A stretch of DNA of 7,152 nt from Clostridia bacterium (lineage in GTDB: Bacteria > Bacillota > Clostridia > Oscillospirales > Acutalibacteraceae), in NCBI GenBank assembly GCA_017631705.1, contig JAGBSU010000131.1, positions 1-7,152 of the forward strand. The letters are read 5' to 3'. The translations under genes were made by a program, and so were the position numbers. The notes below the pieces were generated by a model. That model ran no database searches, was not told where the DNA came from, and was given only the letters and a program-made list of their open reading frames with translations. Every line of letters starts with the position of its first letter. Position 1 is the first letter of the stretch. Below, one piece after another: positions 1 through 5,245 of this stretch.

Positions 1-332
1 AAATCGAAAAAAGTGTGCTATTCCCTTGTTTTTTCTTGAAAAAACAAGCGGTGTGTGCTATGCTATCAAAAAAGGGTCGGATTCTTTTGAGAAGCTGGGG
101 AAACTATTTTGACGATAAAAACGAACAACCCTTGGACAATTTGGTAGACAGTTACAGCAACATCTCAATTTTTTGCACATGGCATTCGAGGAGACAGCAT
201 ATTGCTCGTAAAAACGGATTGGTAGGAAATAATTTTTCTCGCGGAGGAATGACGTATCAAAAACCGGAGGGAACAATCGTAAAAAAACACTAACGTTTAT
301 TGTCAACTTATAAATACAAGGAGGGTTGTTGG
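1..332. other. Intergenic region upstream of mgtE, no supported gene
   Basis: Open frames here (for example 15-293 plus and 58-306 minus) lack a ribosome binding site, recognisable motifs or protein-like composition, so I call no gene. The region holds a perfect inverted repeat at 25-48 (described separately). The only strong Shine-Dalgarno is the one for mgtE at 318-324. I could not find a convincing -35/-10 pair for mgtE; a TATAAA at 309-314 is too close to the start codon to be its promoter. I also do not recognise the conserved core of the M-box (ykoK) magnesium riboswitch often found before mgtE genes. The tail of an upstream gene is not evident. Confidence 0.6.
25..48. repeat. Perfect 10-bp inverted repeat, 4-nt loop
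   Basis: CTTGTTTTTT at 25-34 is exactly complementary to AAAAAACAAG at 39-48, around the loop CTTG. It is flanked by a direct repeat GTGTGCTAT at 13-21 and 53-61. It has A/T arms with a small C/G base, and no T-run follows it, so it is a poor intrinsic terminator. The hairpin plus flanking direct repeats resembles the footprint of a very small insertion, but this could also be chance in A/T-rich DNA. Confidence 0.5.
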
Positions 333-1703
333 ATGATTCACGCTTGGGAAGAAAAAAGAGACGAAATAAGAGAATTGCTGGCGCAACGTCGTTTTCAAGC
401 GGTGCGGTGCGTGCTGATCGAAATGAATGCTGTGGATATTGCGGCGTTGCTCGACACCTTGGAGGAAGAACAACAACCGTTTTTGTATCGGTTGTTGCCC
501 AAAGAAACGGCGGCGGAAACGTTTGCGTATTTGGAATCTGAAACGCAAGAAACGTTGATTCACGCTTTTACGGAGCGCGAAGTGAAAGCGATTATGGAAG
601 ATTTGTACGCCGACGACGTAGCGGATATGTTGGAAGAAATGCCTGCCAATGTGACGAAACGATTGTTGCGTGCCGCTTCGGCAGAAAAACGAAAAGAAGT
701 AAACCAGTTGTTACAATATCCCGAAGATAGCGCCGGCAGCGTGATGACAACGGAGTTTGTGGACTTAAAAGCCGACATGACAGTAGCGGAAGCGTTTCAA
801 TACATTCGCAAAAACGGGCCGGATACCGAGGCGATTTATACATGCTATGTTACCGACGAAAACCGCCAATTACAAGGTGTGGTTTCGGTGAAAGAGTTGT
901 TATTGGCGCACGAAAACGACCGCGTCGGCGAACAAATGGAAACGCACGTTTTTTCGGTTTCCACATTAGAAGACCAAGAACAAGTGGCACAGTTGTTTGC
1001 ACGATACGATTTGTTGGCGTTGCCGGTGGTAGATAGCGAAGGTCGCCTGGTCGGTATGATTACGGTCGACGACGTGGTGGATATTTTGCAACAAGAAACT
1101 ACCGAAACCGTGGAAAAACTGGCCGCTATTACACCGACCGACAAAAGTTATTTCCGTACCGGTGTGTGGACGACGTTTTGCAAGCGTGTTCCGTGGTTAT
1201 TGCTATTGATGCTTTCTTCTACGTTTACCGGTATTATCATCACCTCGTTTGAAAAAACGTTGATGAAATCGGTGGTGTTAACCGCTTTTATTCCGATGTT
1301 GATGGGTACCGGTGGTAACAGCGGTAGCCAAGCATCGGTGACGGTGATTCGCAGCTTGGCGTTGGGTGATATTCGGTTTCGCGATGCGTTTCGCGTGGTT
1401 ATCAAAGAATCACAAGTTGCCTTTTTGTGCGGTGCCGTGTTGGCGGCGGTCAATTTTTTGAAGATGTTAGTAGTAGACAGCTGGTTGTTGGGAGTGGACG
1501 TTTCCACAGGTGTAGCGTTGGTGATTGCGGGAACGTTGCTGGCAACCGTGATGATTGCCAAAGTGGTCGGTGGCTTGTTGCCGCTTTTGGCGAAGCGTGT
1601 CGGTGTTGACCCGGCGGTGATGGCAAGCCCTTTCATTACCACCATCGTGGACGTGGTGTCGCTACTGGTATACATCGGTTTTGCGCAATGGATTTTGTAT
1701 TGA
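333..1703 (+). CDS. mgtE: Magnesium transporter MgtE
   Basis: 456-aa inner-membrane Mg2+ channel/transporter, normal length for the family. Domain order seen: cytoplasmic MgtE N domain of alpha-helical repeats (about residues 28-128), two CBS domains (about 136-195 and 200-256), a connecting 'plug' helix region (about 258-280), and a C-terminal bundle of about five membrane helices (285-455). The pore signature GGNSGSQ is at 327-333, and the family motif around DPAVMASPFITTIVD at 426-440 keeps the pore aspartate D426. In characterised MgtE proteins the N and CBS domains bind Mg2+ and close the pore when cytosolic Mg2+ is high. I chose ATG 333 because AAGGAGG at 318-324 sits 8 nt upstream; the in-frame TTG at 300 has no ribosome binding site. 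Its TGA stop lies inside the -35 box of the ribU promoter, and no dedicated terminator follows. Confidence 0.96.
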   Translation: MIHAWEEKRDEIRELLAQRRFQAVRCVLIEMNAVDIAALLDTLEEEQQPFLYRLLPKETAAETFAYLESETQETLIHAFTEREVKAIMEDLYADDVADMLEEMPANVTKRLLRAASAEKRKEVNQLLQYPEDSAGSVMTTEFVDLKADMTVAEAFQYIRKNGPDTEAIYTCYVTDENRQLQGVVSVKELLLAHENDRVGEQMETHVFSVSTLEDQEQVAQLFARYDLLALPVVDSEGRLVGMITVDDVVDILQQETTETVEKLAAITPTDKSYFRTGVWTTFCKRVPWLLLLMLSSTFTGIIITSFEKTLMKSVVLTAFIPMLMGTGGNSGSQASVTVIRSLALGDIRFRDAFRVVIKESQVAFLCGAVLAAVNFLKMLVVDSWLLGVDVSTGVALVIAGTLLATVMIAKVVGGLLPLLAKRVGVDPAVMASPFITTIVDVVSLLVYIGFAQWILY

Positions 1704-1728
1704 CAAGAGGTTAGCTTTGTTTTATAAT
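1700..1728 (+). promoter_or_regulatory. Consensus sigma-A promoter of the riboswitch-ribU unit
   Basis: TTGACA at 1700-1705 and TATAAT at 1723-1728 are both perfect consensus hexamers with a 17-nt spacer. The -35 box overlaps the mgtE stop codon TGA (1701-1703). Transcription should start about 1734-1736, right at the first base of riboswitch helix P1. Such a strong promoter fits control by termination downstream rather than at initiation. Confidence 0.92.
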
Positions 1729-1735
1729 GAAGAAG

Positions 1736-1841
1736 TCTTCGGGGCGGGGTGAGATTCCCCACCGGCGGTATAGCCCGCGAGCACTTCGGTGCTGATTTGG
1801 TGAAATTCCAAAGCCGACGGTACAGTCCGGATGAAAGAAGA
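1736..1841 (+). promoter_or_regulatory. FMN riboswitch (RFN element)
   Basis: Recognised from the conserved RFN core: GGGGCGGGGTGAGATTCCCC at 1741-1760, followed by ACCGGCGGTA at 1761-1770, AGCCCGCGAGC at 1772-1782, AAAGCCGACGGT at 1810-1821 and AGTCCGGATGAAAGAAGA at 1824-1841. Helix P1 is TCTTC 1736-1740 with GAAGA 1837-1841. The variable arm is a short hairpin (GCAC TTCG GTGC, 1781-1792). The aptamer binds FMN. High FMN stabilises P1 and should let the downstream terminator form, shutting off ribU. A plausible antiterminator is GGGGCGGGG (1741-1749) pairing with TTTCGCCCC (1858-1866, with G-U pairs), which would be excluded when P1 and the aptamer are folded. Confidence 0.97.
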
Positions 1842-1860
1842 TGGTTTACGACGTAATTTT

Positions 1861-1890
1861 CGCCCCACAGATTTTCTGTGGGGCGTTTTT
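1861..1890 (+). terminator. Riboswitch-controlled intrinsic terminator
   Basis: CGCCCCACAG (1861-1870) pairs perfectly with CTGTGGGGCG (1876-1885) over a 5-nt loop and is followed by TTTTT (1886-1890), then a further T-run to 1897. It lies between the FMN aptamer and the ribU ribosome binding site, the normal place for an 'off' switch. Since mgtE has no other visible terminator, it may also end mgtE transcripts. Confidence 0.93.
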
Positions 1891-1909
1891 GTTTTTTGGG
1901 GGGATGGCA

Positions 1910-2569
1910 ATGAATAAGCAAAAAGTAGCCGGCAACAAACAGTTAGTGGTTCTGGCTTTGGTTTGCGCCTTAGCGTACGTGAGCGTTACTTTTTTTCGCG
2001 TTCCGGTGGTACTTTTTTTGAGCTATGAGCCGAAGGATTGCCTGTTGGCCATTGCCGGACTGTTGTATGGGCCGATACCTGCTTTGATTGTATCGGTGAC
2101 AGTATCTTTGTTGGAGATGGTTACTATCAGCAGCACCGGAATTATCGGCATGGTGATGAACGTGTTATCTTCGGCGTTGTTTGTTTGTCCGGCGGCATGG
2201 ATATATCAGAGAAAACGCACGCTAAACGATGCGATTCTCGGCTTGGCTGCCGGAACGATTCTTATGTCCGGCGGCATGGTGTTGTGGAACTGGCTAATCA
2301 CACCGCTGTATATGGGTATTCCTCGCCAAGCAGTGGTGGAGTTATTACTTCCGGCGTTTTTACCGTTTAACCTGCTCAAGGCGAGTTTGAACGCGACGTT
2401 GACGGTTCTGCTTTACAAATCGGTGGTTACCGCATTGCGCAAAGCGCATTTGGTTCCCGAACGAGAAACTGTGACGTCCGCTAGTTCGAAAAAGAAAATT
2501 TGGCTTATTGGTGCGGCGGTGTTGGCGGTGCTGGTGACGGCGTTGGTGCTTTGGCGCTTGATTCCGTAA
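1910..2569 (+). CDS. ribU: ECF transporter S component, riboflavin-specific (RibU)
   Basis: 219-aa integral membrane protein that should bind riboflavin and deliver it through a shared ECF energy module (EcfA, EcfA', EcfT) encoded elsewhere. RibU features seen: hydrophobic helices starting near residue 11, the substrate-site motif LSYEPKD (37-43), the STGIIGMVMN segment (75-84), TPLYMGIPR (131-139) and PFNLLKASLNA (152-162). The FMN riboswitch directly upstream is independent support for the substrate. Start choice: a run of G at 1898-1903 is the only ribosome binding site; ATG 1910 has 6-nt spacing while ATG 1904 touches it. An in-frame ATG at 1841 would translate through the terminator and is rejected. 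Unusual: after the usual six-helix core there is a polar linker with KKK (194-196) and one extra hydrophobic helix (about 197-217). Confidence 0.93.
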   Translation: MNKQKVAGNKQLVVLALVCALAYVSVTFFRVPVVLFLSYEPKDCLLAIAGLLYGPIPALIVSVTVSLLEMVTISSTGIIGMVMNVLSSALFVCPAAWIYQRKRTLNDAILGLAAGTILMSGGMVLWNWLITPLYMGIPRQAVVELLLPAFLPFNLLKASLNATLTVLLYKSVVTALRKAHLVPERETVTSASSKKKIWLIGAAVLAVLVTALVLWRLIP

Positions 2570-2630
2570 CGGCGGGTTTTTGGCGATTATCCGGATAGAT
2601 ACGAGTAGGGCGTTTATCTTTTTTTGGCAT
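2505..2630 (-). CDS. Possible small basic/proline-rich protein, 41 aa
   Basis: Reading the minus strand, ATG (2630-2628) is preceded by AAAGGAGG (complement of 2638-2645) with a 7-nt spacer, the best Shine-Dalgarno in this intergenic stretch. The predicted protein starts MPKKDKRPTRIYPDNRQKP and ends with a Pro/Thr/Ala-rich tail. I do not recognise the family. The N-terminal two thirds lie in otherwise unused DNA, but the last 65 nt overlap the 3' end of ribU on the other strand. The low-complexity tail there is what the antisense of GCG/GTG-rich hydrophobic codons would give by chance. No clear promoter or terminator accompanies it; a weak TTGCAT-18-GATACT pair lies upstream on the minus strand. 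Real small gene or chance both remain possible. Confidence 0.4.
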   Translation of the reverse strand: MPKKDKRPTRIYPDNRQKPAVTESSAKAPTPSPAPPTPPHQ

Positions 2631-2689
2631 GATAAATCCTCCTTTTTTTATTAGTATCGGGCATTGCCGGCAGAATATGCAAAAAAACA

Positions 2690-2719
2690 TTGACAAAACG
2701 ACCATAAGAATGAGATAAT
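2690..2719 (+). promoter_or_regulatory. glnA promoter
   Basis: TTGACA (2690-2695) is a perfect -35; GATAAT (2714-2719) matches the -10 at five of six positions with an 18-nt spacer. Transcription would begin near 2726, leaving a leader of about 50 nt. The leader contains the 12-bp palindrome TATTTTAAAATA (2735-2746) and TGTTCTAACA (2751-2760), an inverted repeat with 4-bp arms; neither matches the GlnR/TnrA box spacing I know. Confidence 0.75.
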
Positions 2720-2775
2720 AAAATAGTATATTATTATTTTAAAATAGATTTGTTCTAACAGAAAGAAGGGCTTTT

Positions 2776-4110
2776 ATGAGCAAGTACACTGCTGCTGATA
2801 TCACACGTATCGTAGAGGAAGAAAACGTACGGTTTATCCGCTTGCAATTTACGGATATTTTCGGTACGTTTAAAAACGTTGCGATTACGGCCAGCCAATT
2901 GCAAAAAGCTTTAAATAATCAATGCATGTTCGATGGTTCTTCCATTGAAGGTTTTGTGCGAATCGAAGAATCGGATATGCTGTTGCATCCAGATTACGAC
3001 AGTTTTGTGATTTTTCCGTGGTGCGATGCTTCTTGCAAGGAAGCACGGCTTATTTGTGATGTGTATAAACCGGACGGCACACCGTTTGCCGGTGATCCGC
3101 GTAGTTTGTTGAAAAAAGTATTGGCGCAGGCAAAAGAAATGGGCTTTACCGCGTTCAACGTTGGTCCGGAATGCGAGTTCTTCTTATTCAACACCGACGA
3201 AGACGGACATCCGACCACCATCACCAAGGACAGAGGCGCTTATTTTGAACTTGGCCCTACCGATTTAGGTGAGAGTATTCGTCGCAAAATGTGTTTGGCA
3301 TTGGAAGAAATGGGATACGAAATCGAAGCATCCCATCACGAAAATGCTAACGGACAACACGAAATTGATTTTAAATATACCGATGCACTCAAAGCGGCAG
3401 ATAACATTGCCACTTTTAAATTGGCGGTGAAAACGATTGCCGATAAAAACGGCATGTATGCCACCTTTATGCCCAAGCCGGTTTACGGCAAAGAGGGTAG
3501 TGGTATGCACATTAACATGTCGCTAATGAAAGACGGCGAAAACGCGTTCTATGACCCGAACGATTCGCGTGGTCTCAGCGAAACGGCGTATCATTTTATC
3601 GCCGGCGTGTTGGAACATGCACGTGGCATCAGCGCGGTGACCAATCCGTTGGTAAACTCCTATAAACGGTTGGTTTCCGGCTACGAAGCACCGGTGTACA
3701 TTGCTTGGTCTACCGGTAATCGCAGTCCGTTGGTGCGTGTTCCTGCCGGCCGTGGCATGAGCACTCGTTTGGAATTGCGTAATCCCGATCCGTCTGCCAA
3801 CCCGTATTTGGCGTTGGCACTTTGCTTGGCTGCCGGTTTAGACGGTATTCGTCGTGGGCTTACACCCCCTGAAGCAGTGAATCATAACTTATACGAAATG
3901 ACCGAAGAAGAATTAAACGAACAAGGCATTTGTCAATTACCTGCGGATTTGGAAGAGGCAGTTTCAGCCATGAAAAAGGACGGTTTGAGCAAAGAAACGT
4001 TGGGTGAGCATATTTTCTCTCGGTATGTACAGCATAAAACCGAAGAATGGGAAGAATATAAGATGCAAGTTACCCGTTGGGAAATTGACCGGTACTTGGC
4101 ACGATATTAA
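2776..4110 (+). CDS. glnA: Glutamine synthetase type I (GSI-alpha)
   Basis: 444 aa, the same length as B. subtilis GlnA. It makes glutamine from glutamate, ammonia and ATP as a cytosolic dodecamer. Visible active-site elements: D53 in DGSSIEG; metal ligands E132 and E134 (PECEFFLF), E189 and E196 (HENANGQHEIDF), H245 (GSGMHINMS) and E333 (RLELRNPDPS); substrate and phosphate-binding R298 (NSYKRLVSGYEAP), R316 and R335; flap glutamate E304. R62 is present, the residue that mediates feedback inhibition by glutamine in the GSI-alpha class. The E. coli-type adenylylation site is not conserved: the matching segment reads HNLYEMTEEEL (370-380), so covalent control is unlikely. Start ATG 2776 follows GAAGGG at 2765-2770. 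Its stop overlaps the ribosome binding site of the next gene, so the two are probably one operon. Confidence 0.98.
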   Translation: MSKYTAADITRIVEEENVRFIRLQFTDIFGTFKNVAITASQLQKALNNQCMFDGSSIEGFVRIEESDMLLHPDYDSFVIFPWCDASCKEARLICDVYKPDGTPFAGDPRSLLKKVLAQAKEMGFTAFNVGPECEFFLFNTDEDGHPTTITKDRGAYFELGPTDLGESIRRKMCLALEEMGYEIEASHHENANGQHEIDFKYTDALKAADNIATFKLAVKTIADKNGMYATFMPKPVYGKEGSGMHINMSLMKDGENAFYDPNDSRGLSETAYHFIAGVLEHARGISAVTNPLVNSYKRLVSGYEAPVYIAWSTGNRSPLVRVPAGRGMSTRLELRNPDPSANPYLALALCLAAGLDGIRRGLTPPEAVNHNLYEMTEEELNEQGICQLPADLEEAVSAMKKDGLSKETLGEHIFSRYVQHKTEEWEEYKMQVTRWEIDRYLARY

Positions 4111-4121
4111 GGAGGAACAGC

Positions 4122-4751
4122 ATGAATCAATCCGTTATTATTACCATAGCCCGTCAGTCTGGAAGCGGCGGACGGGAAATCGGTAAACGGGTGGCAGAAA
4201 AACTGAACATTCCGTTTTATGATAAAGAAATATTGATGCATGCTGCCGAAAAAAGCGGGTTATCCCAAGAAGTTCTTTCATATTACGACGAGCAACCGAC
4301 AAATAGTTTATTGTATTCTTTGTCAACAGGTATTTACTCGTTGAATGAGGCAGGCGTCGTGAATTATGCACAGCCGGTAAATCAACGCGTGTTTCAAGCA
4401 CAGTTTGATACCATTCGCGAATTAGCGGAAAAAGGCTCTTGCGTGATTGTGGGGCGGTGTGCTGACTATGTGCTCGAAAACAACCCGAATGTTGTCAGCG
4501 TGTTTTTACACGGTAATTTAGAAGACCGCATTAAGCGTGTGGCAGAACACGAAGGTATTTCGTCGTCAGAAGCCAAAAGCTATATTAACAAAAGCGATAA
4601 AAAACGTGCCAACTATTACAATTTTTATTCCGGTAAAAAATGGGGTGTGGCTTCCTCGTATGACCTGTGTATCAATACCAGCGTAACCGGGTATGAACAA
4701 ACGGCAGATTTTATCGCCGAATATGCCCAAAAAGTGATGAATAACAAATAA
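4122..4751 (+). CDS. Cytidylate kinase-like family protein
   Basis: 209-aa protein of the cytidylate-kinase-like P-loop family (Cytidylate_kin2 type), common in Clostridia and distinct from housekeeping Cmk. N-terminal ITIARQSGSGGREIGKRVA holds a P-loop-like nucleotide-binding motif (GSGGREIGK, residues 14-22), followed by LNIPFYDKEIL (28-38), the typical next segment of the family. The second conserved block CVIVGRCADYVL is at 107-118, then a FLHGNLEDRIKRV segment (128-140) and a lysine/arginine-rich lid-like stretch DKKRANYYNFYSGKKWG (159-175). The true substrate in this family is not settled. AAGGAGG (4109-4115) overlaps the glnA stop and sits 6 nt before the ATG, so it is cotranscribed and perhaps translationally coupled with glnA. 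The hairpin at 4756-4787 ends the unit. Confidence 0.88.
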   Translation: MNQSVIITIARQSGSGGREIGKRVAEKLNIPFYDKEILMHAAEKSGLSQEVLSYYDEQPTNSLLYSLSTGIYSLNEAGVVNYAQPVNQRVFQAQFDTIRELAEKGSCVIVGRCADYVLENNPNVVSVFLHGNLEDRIKRVAEHEGISSSEAKSYINKSDKKRANYYNFYSGKKWGVASSYDLCINTSVTGYEQTADFIAEYAQKVMNNK

Positions 4752-4755
4752 ATCA

Positions 4756-4787
4756 AAAACGCCGTCCGCTTTAGCTGACGGCGTTTT
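4756..4787 (+). terminator. Intrinsic terminator of the glnA-kinase operon
   Basis: AAAACGCCGTC (4756-4766) pairs with GACGGCGTTTT (4777-4787), an 11-bp stem with GC core, 4 nt after the kinase stop codon. The T-run is short (TTTT), but the A-run before the stem gives an equally good T-run in the opposite direction, so it could act on both strands. Confidence 0.88.
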
Positions 4788-4795
4788 GTTATAAA
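4787..4795 (+). promoter_or_regulatory. Possible extended -10 promoter
   Basis: TGT followed by TATAAA (4787-4795) forms a TGn extended -10 element directly after the terminator. There is no good -35, which extended -10 promoters can do without. The predicted start (about 4801) coincides with the first pairing bases of the candidate RNA at 4800-4930. Support is positional only. Confidence 0.4.
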
Positions 4796-4799
4796 TTTC

Positions 4800-4995
4800 C
4801 TTGTAAATTTCTTCTCTTTTGCGGCACACTACGAGTAGGCTGGCGAGAGCCAAACCTCTTTACGGTTTCGCTCGCCGCCTTTATCCGCGCGGGTTTGTAC
4901 TTGTTTTTGCAAGGCAAAAGGATTTACGAGTATTTTAACGTAGCAGAGGCAGAAATCCGCCTGTGAAAATCGGGTTCGGATACGACTTCTCTGCT
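4800..4995 (+). ncRNA. Candidate structured RNA between the glnA operon and a small ORF
   Basis: Nested helices visible: closing helix 4800-4808 with 4922-4930 (9 bp, one G-U); 4816-4822 with 4914-4920 (CTTTTGC/GCAAAAG, 7 bp, plus a flanking U-G at 4815/4921); a hairpin 4837-4880 with AGGC-U-GGCGAG pairing CTCGCCGCCT (10 bp, one bulged U) and an inner AAACC/GGTTT helix; a small hairpin 4900-4913; and a second domain 4942-4948 with 4989-4995 (AGCAGAG/CTCTGCT) with inner ATCCG/CGGAT. GGCT 4838-4841 can instead pair with AGCC 4848-4851, an alternative fold. Two G-U pairs exist only when read on the plus strand, favouring that direction. It could be a stand-alone small RNA, the leader of the gene at 5020, or an intergenic repeat. 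I could not assign it to a known family from memory. Confidence 0.45.
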
Positions 4996-5019
4996 TAAAC
5001 AAAGAGGAGAGATGAGCAA

Positions 5020-5199
5020 ATGTCACCACGGGGAATGAAATTCGTAAAAGGTATGGGCATCGGTTTGGCAGTCGGATGTATGATGGGTGCTGTCGGCAGT
5101 CATTGTATGCGTAACGGCAAACGAGGTTTGCGCAAAAACGTCGGCAGAGCACTCAAAGATATGAGCGATTTGGTGGACCAAGTCGGGGAATTATTTTAA
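5020..5199 (+). CDS. Small glycine-zipper membrane protein, YtxH-like
   Basis: 59-aa protein. Residues 8-27 form a hydrophobic helix with spaced glycines (G11, G13, G15, G19, G23, G26), a glycine-zipper pattern. It is followed by a basic stretch (RNGKRGLRKN, 31-40) and an amphipathic tail (VGRALKDMSDLVDQVGELF). This layout resembles small YtxH-type proteins of Firmicutes, some linked to stress or the spore envelope; the match is by pattern, not close identity. AGGAG at 5005-5009 is 10 nt before ATG 5020. An out-of-frame ATG at 5012 is only 2 nt from it, and an in-frame ATG at 5035 is a possible alternative start (54 aa). A strong terminator follows at once. The gene is short and easily missed. 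Confidence 0.78.
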   Translation: MSPRGMKFVKGMGIGLAVGCMMGAVGSHCMRNGKRGLRKNVGRALKDMSDLVDQVGELF

Positions 5200-5201
5200 T
5201 G

Positions 5202-5244
5202 AAAGCGGCAGAAAGAACCACGTTTCTTTCTGCCGCTTTTTTTT
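5202..5244 (+). terminator. Strong intrinsic terminator between convergent genes
   Basis: A 16-bp stem (5202-5217 with 5224-5239, core AAAGCGGCAGAAAG) and a 6-nt loop are followed by eight T (5237-5244). It starts 2 nt after the small-protein stop codon. The MATE gene on the minus strand ends 2 nt beyond the T-run, so the same hairpin probably also stops that transcript, although the minus-strand T-run is weak. Confidence 0.93.
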
Positions 5245-5245
5245 G

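Noticed and set aside
15..293. 92-aa open frame before mgtE
   Set aside because: No ribosome binding site, no recognisable motif, and it includes the low-complexity inverted repeat; probably chance.
300..332. TTG start extending MgtE by 11 residues
   Set aside because: AAGGAGG at 318-324 lies inside this extension and is ideally placed for ATG 333.
1841..1909. ATG 1841 in frame with ribU, adding 23 residues
   Set aside because: The extension is the riboswitch terminator sequence read as codons, with no convincing ribosome binding site before it.
1148..1921. 257-aa minus-strand open frame opposite mgtE and the riboswitch
   Set aside because: Antisense shadow of a clear gene and a conserved RNA element, with Thr/Asn-rich non-protein-like composition.
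2570..2600. Possible terminator after ribU (CCGTAACGGCGGGTTTTT)
   Set aside because: Only a 4-bp stem with a one-base loop can form before the T-run, so it is not a credible hairpin.
4566..4853. 95-aa minus-strand open frame over the kinase 3' end and terminator
   Set aside because: It reads through the terminator and antisense to a recognised gene, with no start signal.
4966..4985. GGTTCGGAT resembling a tRNA T-arm
   Set aside because: The T-loop consensus is broken and no acceptor, D or anticodon arms can be formed around it.
4829..5152. 107-aa minus-strand open frame across the candidate RNA and the small gene
   Set aside because: No ribosome binding site, Cys/Arg-rich composition, and it overlaps a better supported plus-strand gene.
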